From: Chaenocephalus aceratus
Taxonomy: Eukaryota > Chordata > Actinopteri > Perciformes > Channichthyidae
Direction: 5' to 3'
Assembly: GCA_023974075.1 (NCBI GenBank)
Contig: CM043808.1
Location: 19,776,204 to 19,840,203, forward strand
Length of the DNA: 64,000 bases
Positions 13,443 to 25,635 of the stretch are shown piece after piece. Below the pieces are notes generated by a model that made no database searches, had not been told where the DNA came from, and was given only the letters and a program-made list of their open reading frames with translations. The position numbers and the translations under genes are program-made. The stretch's first letter is position 1. Every line of letters begins with the position of its first letter.

Positions 13443-14164
13443 TGTTACGGTTGCTGTTTGTCTGCTCAGTAACCTGCCTGTGAGTGTTTTCAGCTGTGTG
13501 TGATTATGTAAATGAGCTGTGTGGTTGCCCCAACGTCATTGGCTGTCATCTCCTGGTCCACTTCCGAGGACACTGATTGGAACACGCCGGGCCCGACGTT
13601 CTCCAATCCCTGTGCAAGCCAGTGCACACCTGCTGGAGAGGACTACAAAGCCTGGAAACTATCACCACTCTGGAGGCTCTGCTGCGATCAGACGCCTCAT
13701 ACCTTTTGCTCTTGTGTCATGGACACTACAGACTGTGTTTGGTGCAACATATGTGTTTAGTGACGAGTGTCAACATATGTGCTTAGTGACGAGTGTCGAT
13801 ATATGTGTTCAGTGTCGAGTGTGGATATATGTGTTTAGCGTAGTGTGCTTAGTTTTCCCTCCTTAAGCTGTGTTTTCTTACAGCTTCCTTTATTTAGTTG
13901 TACCACTTTTAAAGTGAGGTTTTGTTTCATTTTCTATATTAGTATTTATTTCTTCTGTATGCCATTAGACTCTTTTTTTAGAGTCCTCCTTTTGTTAGGT
14001 TATTTGTTCAACCTGTGCCCTTTTGGCCACTTTGTTTGTTTCAGGCTGCCTGCCTGCCATTTTGTTTACCGCTGCAATTTACAATAAATCACTTATAATT
14101 ATACCAATACCAATCTGGTTGTGTTCTTCCCTTTAGTTCCCCTAGCATAATAGGGAATGTAACA
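13443..14164 (+). mobile_element. Solo LTR, 722 bp, with 5-bp duplication
   Basis: The unit begins TGTTACGG and ends ATGTAACA, giving a TGTTAC/GTAACA terminal inverted pair. It is flanked on both sides by CACTC (13438-13442 and 14165-14169). An AATAAA sits at 14083-14088, about 75 bases before the end, as expected for an LTR polyadenylation signal read on the plus strand. No internal retroelement coding follows or precedes it, so it is a solo LTR left by LTR-LTR recombination. A four-fold diverged repeat of about 27 bases (motif CATATGTGTTTAGTGACGAG) lies inside at 13747-13845. The superfamily (Gypsy or BEL) cannot be decided from the LTR alone. Confidence 0.85.
13747..13845 (+). repeat. Tandem repeat of ~27 bp inside the solo LTR
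   Basis: About four diverged copies of a unit containing ATATGTG...AGTG(A/T)CGAGTGT. Tandem repeats in the U3 part of LTRs often act as enhancer copies. Here that is only inference. Confidence 0.75.
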
Positions 14165-14169
14165 CACTC

Positions 14170-14999
14170 TCTTATCTATTGTAGCATATCCCTCCGAAAT
14201 ATGGTCGTAGACTTTACTGATGATTTAGAATTGATTGAAACTCCAGCGTCAACGTAAGAGCGTGTGCCTCTTCGGGGGGTGCTAACACTTAACCATACAC
14301 TTTATTATTTTCTTTCTCCGTCTTTATATGTAGAATATATTACTTTTCTCCGTTACGTTCTATAGCAACAACAACTTCCTGTCAACAGCGTAAACTTACC
14401 TTCAAAATAAAAGCATCTAAATAAAACAGGAAGTTAACTTAAATTACATTTAAGACGTATATACAACTGCAACAAAAGCAACAAAAACAATGCAACTTCC
14501 CCTTCAGTCTCACAGAACACAAATTGGGTTATTTACATCTATGCTTACATTTTCATTTTGCTATCTGGTTGTTGTTGTTTTTGGATTAAAAATATTATGT
14601 TTAAATAGATTGGCACCTACTACAGTAACCACCAAAGTCAGAGAGAGAAATAGAATAGAATCAAATGTGACTCACGTTGACATCCAAAATTACCTCTAAC
14701 CTGAAATGGTATTATTTTTCAGACCAAATTACAGATGAAGTCAATGATAAGAATGCAAATGAATTATTGTTTCAAACATACTAGTTAGAAAACAAAACCC
14801 CATTGTTTAAGGCTTGTACTGTAGTAAAGAGCTCCTCTCTCCCTCACATCTGTCGCTTTTAGAATAGTCAAGGTGTACTGTATAAATCAAGCACAACCCA
14901 AGGATAAGTTCTGAGTGATGATTTCCCGCTACAAGTCATGTCTCATCATCCTATCAGTGACTTGAATCTAGACGTACCTGTTACATTTTGTCGCTCCAG
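14170..14999. other. No gene seen
   Basis: Intron-like DNA, nothing recognisable. Confidence 0.5.
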
Positions 15000-15091
15000 G
15001 GAACACTGAAGGGGAACATTATACAGCACTGTCAGATGTGGAGCTGCTGAAGCTCTACGCGAGCATTTCTGCTGAGACGATTTGGGATTAG
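15000..15091 (+). CDS. Candidate host terminal exon B
   Basis: The segment follows a good acceptor (TTTTGTCGCTCCAG). Entered in phase 1 it is open for 29 codons to a TAG at 15089-15091, giving a peptide that includes TALSDVELLKLYASIS and ends ETIWD. The other two frames also reach stops. No donor follows, so if real this is a C-terminal exon. Only 34 bases separate it from candidate exon C, so B and C would be alternative. I do not recognise the protein. Confidence 0.35.
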
Positions 15092-15125
15092 ATTGTCACA
15101 TGGCTGTGTTCCTTTATCTTAACAG

Positions 15126-15149
15126 CTGATCTGAAAGAAATAGAAAGTG
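15126..15149 (+). CDS. Candidate 24-bp microexon C (phase 1-1)
   Basis: A pyrimidine-rich acceptor (TTCCTTTATCTTAACAG) and a consensus donor (AGTG|GTAAGC) bracket 24 bases that in phase 1 encode ADLKEIES. The phase equals that of candidate exon A. Microexons of this kind are common in neuronal genes, but a chance pair of splice signals cannot be excluded. Confidence 0.3.
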
Positions 15150-17984
15150 GTAAGCCACAATATTATTTTTCAAAAACTCTGTCGGACTGAGGGGCAAAAG
15201 GGTCAAATAACATCCTTCAAAATGGCTGCGATTAGTATGGGAAACTCCAAAGAATTGATATAAAACCGATTATTTCAGTTGAAATGCTTCAAGAGTAAAG
15301 TACACATCTATAAATAACTTGTTTGTATTCATGTTTAACATTAATATCAGTGTTTCTGTCTGAAAAGCACTGTACTTTGCATATTTTGAACTAAACTCAT
15401 AGCTGCTGTGCTCTGTGAATTCTGCAACACTGGAAGCCTAATGTTGACATTTGCACAATAACTAATTATCTTTTTGAAGATAAATATAGATCACTGTTGA
15501 TGTAATGGATTAAATGGAGACCAAGGCAACAGCACCTCTCCCATGCAGCCATGTCTGGTTAATTGAACTCCAGCTCGATGTGCCCTTTGCACGTCTCCCC
15601 TGGCACATTCCCCTCCATGCGTAGGTTAATTGAACCGCACAGAGTGATGGCTCTTCTAACATCTGCACGTAAATGGGCCGTATTTCACGATCACATGGCA
15701 ACTTTATAAGAGCAATCATGTCACAGGTAGATGAACCCTGTTTTTTATAGAGCCTTGTAATTGTGTGATAGTTAACCAGTGAAGTGACAATCTTTAGCCT
15801 CTCACTCATTCAGTCATTTTAATTTATGGAGCATTTCCACAGGGCTGTAGAGAGCCGCAACAATTAATATTCAGACATATTTTCTGTAAAACATTTGAAT
15901 GGATAAGGAGTGATGATGAATATTTTTCAAGCCTCCGAAGCAAAGGACAATGAAATAAAAGCTAAACATTATTCTCAACTCTGACATGTTTTTATAAAAA
16001 AAAAAACACAAAAGTGGAAGTAAGTGTTCGGTAAAGTTGTACACACAATTCAAAATGTTCAGTCTATAATGCTGTGCAAGCTGCTGTTGCACCAGCTATT
16101 CTCTGTTGAAGAATCAATCAAACCACTTATCAGTCTATTAATGGTGATAAAACGAGGACATCGTATAAAGTCCACAAGGGACCATTTAAACATGTCTGCA
16201 TCAAGACAGAATACATGCCCCGCAAAATCCTCTTGACCCCACAAATTAAAGACAGCTGTTCATGGAAAAGTAGCGTTTTCATTGTATTAATGATGCTGAG
16301 ATTCCAGTGAGGAATTCTGGTACTGTTTTACACATGGCATTTCAAACTAAACTAGAGTTATACAAGTGGCTTCAAGTATAACTTATACGTAGCTAAATGT
16401 ACAGTATATACGATATCTGTATAGGATAAGGAATCACTTGTTGTATTGTATTGATTGTGCTGCCGTGGAAAATGTTTTTTTATGGAGATTATGAATTATG
16501 GGTATAGTATATGCACTGTATATATGCATTATGTATAAATGGTATACCATAGGTAAAGATTTAATCACCTTACCCATAAGCAACCATTCATAAAATGCCC
16601 AATGGTTAAAACATTGTCGCTGCAAAGTGATCAAAGAGAAGAGAAGGGTGATGCAGAAAAAAATGATGTAATGAGACACATTTTTAAAGCAATTACAGTA
16701 AATAGATGGCAGCAGGGTATGATTAGAGGCTGAGTATTGGTCCTTTTGACACATCAAAGCTCAACAAGATAGAAGTTAAAGAAATCGCCTTTAGCTAATA
16801 GTGTTCTTAATACATGAAGAAACCGCTGGCCATCATAGTGTTCATTGTCTGTTTATCAGAATCCATTATGAAGTCTGTTTGATGCTGTTTGAGCTTTCAT
16901 TTATCAAGTTTTAGCTTTTCTAAGTGGAAAAGTTTGTTTTCAACACTTAATTGGCTTCGCTCATCAAGTTTTCAATGCTCCGTCATGTGTGCCTGTCCTC
17001 CATCTCCACTGCCACTTAAAGGTAATTTTTAATTTCTGGCTTTAATAGCAGGCTTTTCAAGCTTTAAGTAAAACGTAATTATATTAATGATATTGGCACC
17101 TCATGTCTTATTGGAATCTGAATCTGAATTTTTGTCATGTCCTCAGATTTATTGCTTTGTCCCTAGAAGCTGCAATTTTAAGCATTTCCTCTTTCAGAAG
17201 CCTCCAGGAGCTATTTTTAGAGACACCTGTCTGAAATGACTCTGCATTTAGTTAGTGCCATCAGAAAGGTAACAAATGTGCCGACACATCTTGGCAAAGC
17301 GGAGAACGGAGCTTGTGTCTGCCGCACCTTTGTTCATTACTGAAAACGGTCACTCTTGGCTTGTGTACCACACCATGTCGCCAGCCAGACGAGCAAGATT
17401 TATTTATGCACAGTCAAGTGCTTTCATTCCAGGTTTAATGACTAAGTGGGGCCTTTCTTCCTGCCCAGTGCTTTAGGTATCCATTACAAAGAGCCTACAG
17501 TATAAAGATGGTGGGAATATCTTGTGGATAACATATAAAGCTCTTGTCAGGTGTAATGACCAGGACATTAGCACAGTGAGCCACACATCTCGCTTTATGT
17601 TGCGAAAGTCAAGCAGTAAAGGTCAGTAAAGGCACTAAAAGGAAAATGTCATTGTGCTCATCCCTCATATTTTGATAATAGGTATAAGAAAAAATCTGGA
17701 TGAATTTGAGATGTTCCTGTTTATAAACATACAGCAATAGTTTCAACAAAAACCAAAAAGAAAGTGCAAAGCAGTGTCACAGGTCAATATCACACTTTGA
17801 CCAGAGCACCTATCTATCTAGACAACCAGTAGAGACTCTAGGAATTTACCGCTACCAGAAATAGTTTGTTTAACCATGACCATGATCTTTCCTCCTCTTC
17901 TTGTCCACGTTTTGAAAAGTCCTTGTGAAAGACACTGAACCCCAGGTTGCTCCCAATAGGGATGTAGGCCACTTAACTCAGTGA
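15150..17984. other. No gene seen; intron-like DNA
   Basis: 15515-15800 is unusually GC-rich for the neighbourhood and contains GGTTAATTGAAC twice. It could be a conserved noncoding element. The 99-codon minus-strand frame across it has no domain. The rest shows nothing. Confidence 0.45.
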
Positions 17985-18507
17985 ACTTTCAGCATGACAA
18001 TGATCCCAAACACACCGCCCGGGCAACGAAGGAGTGGCTTTGTAAGAAGCATTTCAAGGTCCTGGAGTGGCCTAGCCAGTCTCCAGATCTCAACCCCATA
18101 GAAAATCTTTGGAGGGAGTTGAAAGTCCGTGTTGCCCAGCGACAGCCCCAAAACATCACTGCTCTAGAGGAGATCTGCATGGAGGAATGGGCCAAAATAC
18201 CAGCAACAGTGTGTGAAAACCTTGTGAAGACTTACAGAAAACGTTTGACCTCTGTCATTGCCAACAAAGGGTATATAACAAAGTATTGAGATGAACTTTT
18301 GTTATTGACCAAATACTTATTTTCGACCATAATTTGAAAATAAATTCTTTAAAAATCAGACAATGTGATTTTCTGGATTTTTTTCCTTCTCATTCTGTCT
18401 CTCATAGTTGAGGTATACCTAGGATGGAAATTACAGGCCTCTCTCATCTTTTTAAGTGGGAGAACTTGCACAATTGGTGGCTGACGAAATACTTTTTTGC
18501 CCCACTG
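17985..18507 (+). pseudogene. Tc1-like transposon, 5'-truncated
   Basis: Positions 17987-18286 encode the last ~100 residues of a Tc1-type transposase. The second catalytic aspartate lies in HDNDPKHT and the glutamate in [11 protein letters not shown], the DDE hallmark of Tc1/mariner, followed by the conserved C-terminus. The 3' UTR and right terminal inverted repeat follow: minus-strand reading from 18507 starts CAGTGGGGCAAAAAAGTATT and is followed on the plus strand by TA, the expected target dinucleotide. The left inverted repeat, DNA-binding domains and first catalytic Asp are absent, so the copy is dead. Confidence 0.92.
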
Positions 18508-18509
18508 TA

Positions 18510-19871
18510 TGAGAGGCCAATTGTAAGGCACTTTGTCGTTAAAGGCAGAAAAAACGCTTTTTAGTGCACATCATTTACCATTTGCTACAAGGCTACTGCA
18601 ATAGTTAATCTAACATTACAGGCCTGTGTCCTGACCCTACAGCACTCCTGCTGAGGGCAAAGTGAACTGGTCACTGTTACGTTGAGATTTGACTTTCTTC
18701 CTCCCTGCTCGCAGGAGATGGAATAACCTTCCAAATGCTTTCAGTTATTCCCTGCTAAAGCATGAAAATCCATCTCTTCAGCGAGCCCTTCACCTCCTTC
18801 TGAACCATTCCTTTCCTTCTCACTCATGCATGAACCGACACCTTACAAGTCTCACAAGTTTGCAGAGTTTTACAGAGACCAAATGTCAATAATCAAAAGG
18901 CTTCAGAAGAACAAAATCCCTGAGTTTGAGAGCCACGTACAAAATATAAATTCAGTTCTACAATATGGTTTAACATGATTGTTTGCAACATTTGTATGGA
19001 TACACTCGCAAACCAGAGAGACAGAGAGACTTCAGAAAAAGATGCAGGATCAAAATCCTTTTTTTAAACTGAAAAAGGGCCTTTGAATGGGAAGATGAAG
19101 TACTTGTCAAAAGAAAAATGTTTCAAATGAATGGTATGACTCAAACCCCTACAATTACAAAATGGGCATACCACAAAGCTCCATTTTGGGGCCACTGCTC
19201 TTTTTCTTACACATTAACGAGTTACTGTAACAGACAGCTGTGAAAAGGTCTCTTCCAAATGTATGCTGATCATACAATTGTGTATGTATACAAAAATATC
19301 CCACAGCAGTCTGCAGAGTAGTAACATAGACACTGTATATCAATGGCTTTAAAAAGACCTTCCTTAAAACAAAAAGTTAAAAACAGTGATCGGTTATCGG
19401 TGTGCTTTCTTTAATAACACGAAAAAGATGCGATGTCTTAACAACTAGAAATCATCTAAACCTAATGTAAAAATAATGTTATCTATCCACCTCAATAACT
19501 ACCTTTTAGTCTTGCAACATATTCATGATTCATTTTGAGACTAATTTGTGTAGTTTCGCTTCTCTGTGGTTCAATTTAGGTCACTCTCTCAGCATTGTGT
19601 GTGACTGCAGTAGTCTTTTGGTCTGAAAGCTGCTATTCCCAAAGAGATTTGTCTGTCTAACCATGCAAACATGCAAGCCTACAGAGAGCCAGTGTATCAC
19701 GAACACAATATGTCCTCTGGCCTGTTGTGTTTGGGAAATGATAACCACAAGATGTTTGAATGAGAAGAGAAAACAAATGTTTTTGCTGTAACAATGAGCA
19801 AAAGTTAGTTTTGTTTTTTTACATTTGGCAGAGCTTTTTCATTGAGGTGAACGAAGGAATAAAGTTGCCAT
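18510..19871. other. No gene seen
   Basis: A weak LINE C-terminus-like phrase (RRRWNNLPNAFSYSLL) is readable at 18710-18765 on the plus strand but is not enough for a call. Confidence 0.4.
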
Positions 19872-19879
19872 TTTAACTT

Positions 19880-20397
19880 AAAAGGGACCTATCATTCAAA
19901 ATGCACTTTTGTACGTCTTTTATACATGAATATGTGTCCCCGGTGTGTCAGGGAACTCACCAAGTATCAGAAAACACAACCCTCTCTCTTTTCCTCCATA
20001 CCCAAATCTCTAAAAACGGGGCTGCAACGGATCTGATACAGACTGATACAGATTTGAAATATCTCTGACATCAGAAACGAGGAGCTCCGCCTATATGGGC
20101 AACTCTCCACCTATCAGGAGGAGACAGCCACGGCCATTGCCATTCGAAAGCGCTGGAGACGCTGTAGTACATATGCCAGGCCTGTAGGTGGCGCTGTAGT
20201 CTGCCACAAAAGCAGCGAAGAAGACTTCTCAGATTCAGTCCTTGCAAAAACAGGGCTAAAAAAGAGCAAATAGAGCGAAATGAGGCATGGCTAAAATGCA
20301 TGATCTGTTTGGTATTTTGAAAAGAAAACTTTGCAGACATGTTTTATATAAGTATGGCCCTACAATATATTATTCAAATATAGCATGATAGGTCCAC
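19880..20397. mobile_element. MITE with GGGACCTATCAT-type inverted termini
   Basis: Left end AAAGGGACCTATCATTC and right end, reversed, AAAGTGGACCTATCATGC form a short inverted repeat. TTTAACTT flanks both sides (19872-19879 and 20398-20405) and is a plausible 8-bp duplication, though it overlaps the inverted repeat ambiguously. There is no transposase. The internal module 20151-20225 recurs inside a different element at 43145-43230. Confidence 0.7.
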
Positions 20398-20405
20398 TTT
20401 AACTT

Positions 20406-22195
20406 TGCACACTCCAAAACCTGAGAAAAGTGTTCATTTAAAATTCTGTCTGAACGATACTAAAAGAGATGTTTCTTAGTGACCTTCTACAATCTGCATT
20501 TTTCACCAAAGGGAAATTGGACTGCAGTAAAGCATGTTATCATTGAAAAAAGGTCAATGACATAATCCATGAGCAGAATAGTGTGAAAACTTTCCCCAAC
20601 ATTTTCTTTATCTTTCTTATCGAGAATGACGAGTTGGCTCAAATATTTTCTTACAGGAATAAAGAGTAGTGGAGATAAAGACAAGATCGCTTCAATAGAT
20701 ATTACGATCTCAGTGGGAGCCCAAACTATTACATAAGTTGACGGTAAACTTGCTACAAACATCTCTCTATCCCACACAACACAATCCTTAATCACAAATT
20801 GAAGTATTAACTCACTTTTTAAATTATGAAATGTTATTTTGTGTGCATAGTTTAAGAAAATATTACAACACTGCATTAATGTGTAAAACCATTTATTACA
20901 CAGCCATTAATACAACAAAATATTGGGTAATGTTACTGTTTTTCATCAATATATTATAGGTCTCGGATACAAAACATGTCTCTGAAGTGTTTGGCTTGAA
21001 ATACCAAACAGATCATTGTAGCATCCCATAATCCCCTCTGTTTCAGTCCTGTTTCAAAAGTGCTGATTCTCTGTCTGTTACTTTAGTTGAAAACAGAAGA
21101 GCCACTCCCCACGCCCCTCTGAGAAATATTTGGTTAAAAAGAACACAATGGTGCTCTAGGAGGAGATTCAGGTGATAAGGTGGGGGGTGTTACCTTGGTT
21201 GGTTTTGGCTAATGGTTACACAACCCAAAAAAATATTATGACATCATAAAGTGGCCAAAATCGGTTTTTATATAATGGCGCATTTCCACTGCAGTGCGTA
21301 GCACGGCTTAAGTGTGCCGTGCCAAACCCGGCCCGTTTTTTTTTGCTTTTCCACTAGGGGTAGTTCTGGCTCAGGGCTACTTTTTCACCTTTTTTCTGGC
21401 CCTCCAAAATCGAGGTTCTTACAACAACCGGGCTAAATATGCTAAACTAGTGACGTATACACTCTCGACTGCTGGTCGAGAGTGTATCGAGAGAATCGCT
21501 GGCAAGGGGGCTACAACTACAACGAAATTAACATATTTTACAGTGATTTAATTGTAATACACGTTTCAAAATGATGCCGAAGTAACAACATACCTGTCGA
21601 GACGAAAGTCAATATTGAAAGAAAAATTATAATATCTGAGAAAAATGGACTGATGAATAATTATTTCTATGTATTTTCGTTTAGGTTATTATTGTGATAG
21701 GATTGTTCAATACCAAGGGGGTATTTGTTTTATTTTGAACAGCGTAGTCTTCTTTTCTTAATGATAAGCGAGCTGTTATTCAAAAATATTAATGCTGCTT
21801 CCGGTAACACGGCAACAAAAGGGACAGGAATTGTGATGACCGGTCTTTTGTTCCCAAAGCCACGGAGGGAGAAGTTGGCGACAGTGTGTGTGAGGCTCCA
21901 GAGACGCCGTTGGTATGTTTCTGCGGTGTTAAATGTATTTTGCGTACTTGTTCTGTTGCCTTATTGTGTGAGAGTGCTGTTGCGCAATCTACGGCTTTTA
22001 CGCAGCGTATTTTGTGTGCGCTCCGTTTAGTGCATATTTTAGACAGCGCAGATGATGTTCAGTGAGGTTTTTTGGGTTGCTTGGTTTCAAGTAGAGAAAG
22101 AGACTCTTATTAATTCATTTAAGGTGTGATGTTTTGTAAAATAACTCACAATTTATCATTTTAATTATAATACCCTGAAAATGGAATGTGACTGA

Positions 22196-22196
<1 letters not shown>
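20406..22196. other. No gene; possible MITE fragment near 21280
   Basis: 21277-21400 (ATTTCCACTGCAG, then CTTTTCCACTAGGGGTAG) resembles the ends of a common fish MITE, but I find no matching opposite end. The remainder is unassigned. Confidence 0.35.

Positions 22197-22233
<37 letters not shown>
22197..22233. repeat. (ATT)n microsatellite
   Basis: About 12 uninterrupted TTA/ATT units. Confidence 0.95.
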
Positions 22234-22235
<2 letters not shown>

Positions 22236-22679
22236 TTTAAGTATTTTTAAAATAGTTTATACATTATTCGAATATAGGAATAGTAGATAGGATTACTTAA
22301 AATATAGTACCTTATATTTCATCTTTTTTCCCTTTAGACCCTTGCGATTTATTCTTAAAAACCCTTACCCTTACCCACCCCCCATTTTCCCTCTGCTGGT
22401 CTATGGCCTTGTAGAGGGTAACGGGGTACAGAGTCGCTTAGATAAGCGGGGGAGTGCATCTGACGAAGAGATAGGTTGTTGTGCTCCCTATCTCTGTTTC
22501 TTATCCTATATCTAATAGAACTGCTCGGGTCTTGATAGATTGAGTGGGGAAGTTCATGATATCTTTCTAGAGGGTTATCAAGAATAACTTTTATCCAATT
22601 ACCTTTTCCCTCTCTGTCTGTGTCTGTGTATTCTCTTGTTCCGATTAACCCAGCCACATTTTTTCTTGTTTTGTGTCTA

Positions 22680-23115
22680 TATCTACGCCGGGATCCGGAG
22701 TCGAGGCTGATCTTCTTGCTGTAGTGCTGTGTCTTGGATCCTCTATCCTGAGTTCTGGATTAAGTCATGGACTTCGGGTCGTGGCTGAACCTGTCTCTGC
22801 GGTCCTGCCTTGGGTCTCGTTATGCTGCTTCCCTGATGGCTTCCACAGGATTGTAGCTGACATCCTCTTGGATTCATCTTCTTATTACAGACACATGCAT
22901 TTCCTAACATTCGGTCTATATGCTGTACAATGTATTATCTCTTCGATTTACACACAGCATCTATTGCACGTCTGTCCGTCCTGGGAGAGGGATCCCTCCT
23001 CTGTTGCTCTCCCTGAGGTTTCTCCCATTTTTTCCCCTTAAACTGTGGGTTTTCTCTGGAAGTTTTTCCTTGTACGATGTGAGGGTCTAAGGATAGAGGG
23101 TGTCGTTTTTCTCAT
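22680..23115 (+). repeat. Teleost interspersed repeat, unclassified
   Basis: From memory the part around GGGAGAGGGATCCCTCCTCT, CCTGAGGTTTCTCCC and GTTTTTCCTTGTACGATGTG is a widely dispersed fish repeat found in untranslated regions and LINE-associated DNA. It abuts the broken end of the Rex3 fragment at about 23119. It has no coding capacity that I recognise. Confidence 0.5.
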
Positions 23116-23118
23116 ACT

Positions 23119-23391
23119 AAGTTGACACTTATGAGCATCCTTATGTTCGAACATGGTGTTTGTTATGGCCAATCCACGACTAGCACAGAAGTCCAGTAAC
23201 AAACCACCACTCTGGTTCAGATCAGGGGGCCCGTTTCTCCCAATCACGCCCCTCCAAGTGTCTCCATCATTTCCCACATGTGCGTTGAAGTCTCCCAGCA
23301 AGATTAAAGAGTCCCCTTCAGGAGCCCCATACAGGACTCTTTCCAGGGTCACCAAGAAGGCTGTATACTCTGAACTGCTGTTTGGTACATA
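23119..23391 (-). pseudogene. Rex3 endonuclease domain, C-terminal part (split copy)
   Basis: The minus strand encodes the later part of an AP-endonuclease domain of a Rex3/[16 protein letters not shown], then [14 protein letters not shown] (the GDFN motif with catalytic Asp and Asn), then [16 protein letters not shown]. It begins with the codon after the last codon of the fragment at 30082-30640, so the two are one LINE copy divided by the 6690-bp element 23392-30081. The 3' side of the LINE (reverse transcriptase) is missing beyond about 23119, where another repeat starts. Confidence 0.9.
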
Positions 23392-24158
23392 CAGATGTAG
23401 CGCTTCATTTCAGACGCCTACCCGTGCGGGTCCGTGATCGGCACGGGGTGGGCCCCTGCTGAAAAGGAAAACCCCCCCGCAGAACTTGAAACGCCCCCTT
23501 GATAAATACATTTAATTATAATGAAACCAGCTGCAATGGATCATGGATCCACCAGGGGGAGCCGTGAAAAGCTGCCACACTGGAACTCATGTGAAATAAA
23601 CAGCTGATCTACAGGTATCTGATATAGTGGATATTTGTTAAGATCCATATGTCACGGATAGGATCATATTCTGTGCTAAATAAGAGACATGTAATCATTT
23701 ACTAAACATCACCATGTTTTTATTTAACAAAATAATGTTTAATTCACGTTGGCGTAAGTACAAAACCATCGCTATGTTTTTAGATCAGGAAATGCATGGC
23801 TCAAACAAACGATTTTCAATCATCATCCTCATGATCATTTAATGTATCATATGTTCGCGAGTTGAAATTAATGCACTACATTTAATCCGCGTGAGTTTAC
23901 AACAACAAAAATAATCGCTTTGTTTTTATATCACATCCGACCGGAGCAAAATGCAGCGGCTCTCACTACCGATCATCCTAATCCCACGGGCAAACAATAA
24001 TATGTACAGTGTTAATAGTTTACTGTATTATTAGTGTCTAATATTACTGGGGATTTCGGAATGGTACTGGATTTTGATTTATTGTATCGGCTTCATATCG
24101 CAATATATTCCCGAAGTCTGAAATGCAAAAATGTCCCACATTAGGGCAATTCACCCTA

Positions 24159-24257
24159 CATTTAATCATTCAAACAAAATCATATTTTGTTTATTTTTAA
24201 CGAAATAAATGTGGTTTAATCCACATAATTTACTGTGTTAATTGTTTACTGTAGTAT
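24159..24257 (+). repeat. Direct repeat, copy 1
   Basis: About 97 bases starting CATTTAATCATTCAAAC are repeated at 24502-24612 with about 5% divergence and a small insertion in the second copy. A 23-base piece, GTTTAACTTGAAGGTG plus CCTGATG, occurs both before (24478-24500) and after (24608-24630) the second copy. Confidence 0.85.
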
Positions 24258-24501
24258 TGTGCACATGGTTAGAAGCTAAACTGCATTTTGTTGTCTCAAT
24301 AGGCCTACCTGCAATATGTGCAATAACAATAAAGTTGAATCTAATCTTGAGCAGGAACAAATGTATTTAGGCTACTTAGTACAAATCTGACATAAACGAT
24401 TAAACACATTTGTGCATTCTTTAAACCGAGTCAAGCCGAGTCCGGAGGTGGCGGCACATTAAAGTGTGCACCTGATTGTTTAACTTGAAGGTGCCTGATG
24501 A

Positions 24502-24612
24502 CATTTAATCATTCAAACAAAATCATATTTCGTTTATTTTTAACGAAATAAATGTGGTTTAATCCACATAATTTAGGCCTACTGTGTTAATTGTTTACTA
24601 TAGTATTGTTTA
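24502..24612 (+). repeat. Direct repeat, copy 2
   Basis: Second copy of the block at 24159-24257. It carries the extra bases GGCCTA and directly precedes the hAT-type MITE. Confidence 0.85.
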
Positions 24613-24630
24613 ACTTGAAGGTGCCTGATG

Positions 24631-25215
24631 CAGAGTCCTGCACGGGTCTGATTTTCAAGACCCGCTCCCGCCCCGCGACGTGCAATACCGAACCCGCCCC
24701 GCTACCCGCACATATTGCCAATTAGTTCCGCAACCCGACCCGACCCGTCGGCACAAGTTCCGCAACCCGACCCGAACCCGCATAGCCTAGCCTATATATG
24801 AGTAGTGAAAACGTGCAATTATTAACACACGCAGTTGCATATTTGTCTCAAAAAGCGTGGGATGTTGGTTATTTTCTCCATCTAGGATGACACAAAAAGC
24901 CTCCCAGACGTTGGATTTCGCTCTTGAGGAAGTGTTATTGAAAATGCTGTATTCTCCACTAGAGAGCTTTCACCTCAGCCATTTCGAATGTGGCGCGCAC
25001 AGCAGCAAATTGATTATGCACGGTCCCGCGGGGGAGAAGTCTGAGGATTTAAACATTAAACTAAATTATTATTATTTTAATATATTTATTATGCAATACC
25101 CGTGACCCGACCCGCATCATCTTTGTTTTACCCAGAACCGAACCCGGAAAAAAGCGTTTGAAAAAATACCACCCGCGAATCACCTTTTTTGCGGGTCACC
25201 CGATGCAGGACTCTG
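24631..25215. mobile_element. Non-autonomous hAT element, 585 bp
   Basis: The ends are inverted: left CAGAGTCCTGCACGGGT, right reversed CAGAGTCCTGCATCGGGT. The 8 bases GCCTGATG are duplicated at 24623-24630 and 25216-25223. A CAG start and 8-bp duplication are the hAT hallmark. Both subterminal regions are rich in GACCCG/CGGGTC motifs in opposite orientation, likely transposase-binding repeats. A frame of 82 codons inside has no domain. Confidence 0.93.
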
Positions 25216-25635
25216 GCCTGATGTGAACATTTCCAGAAGAACTCTAGCTTGAATGGCCTTTGTATGTATACAGTAGGCCTACAGTATAGCCCAACCATGT
25301 ACACCTTCCTTTTTTTTCGTCCAAAGTTTGAATTGGATAAAGGTAATGGTTATCGATGGTGCTTTTATAGCCTATTGTATAATAACTGTGTGATTTATAT
25401 TGCTTTTCAAATGCATATATGGCTACCCATTTACACGGCTCTTCCCATCAAGAATATTAATAGAACTTAGGTAGATCACTTTACATTTCTGCAAATTAAT
25501 TTTTAATCACACACGTCTCCCCACGTCTCCCCGTCCCGAAAATTATAAATAAAATAAAAAGAGGAAACAATTTTCAAGTTCAGTTTTCAACGTTTTATTT
25601 AAAATAACTGACATAACAGACACCATACTGTAGGC

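Noticed and set aside
15510..15809. 99-codon minus-strand frame
   Set aside because: No domain, no splice signals and no polyadenylation signal in place. Composition alone is not evidence of coding.
18689..18892. LINE C-terminus-like phrase RRRWNNLPNAFSYSLL
   Set aside because: Only the W-N-x-L-P spacing fits. No further LINE sequence, tail or duplication is visible nearby.
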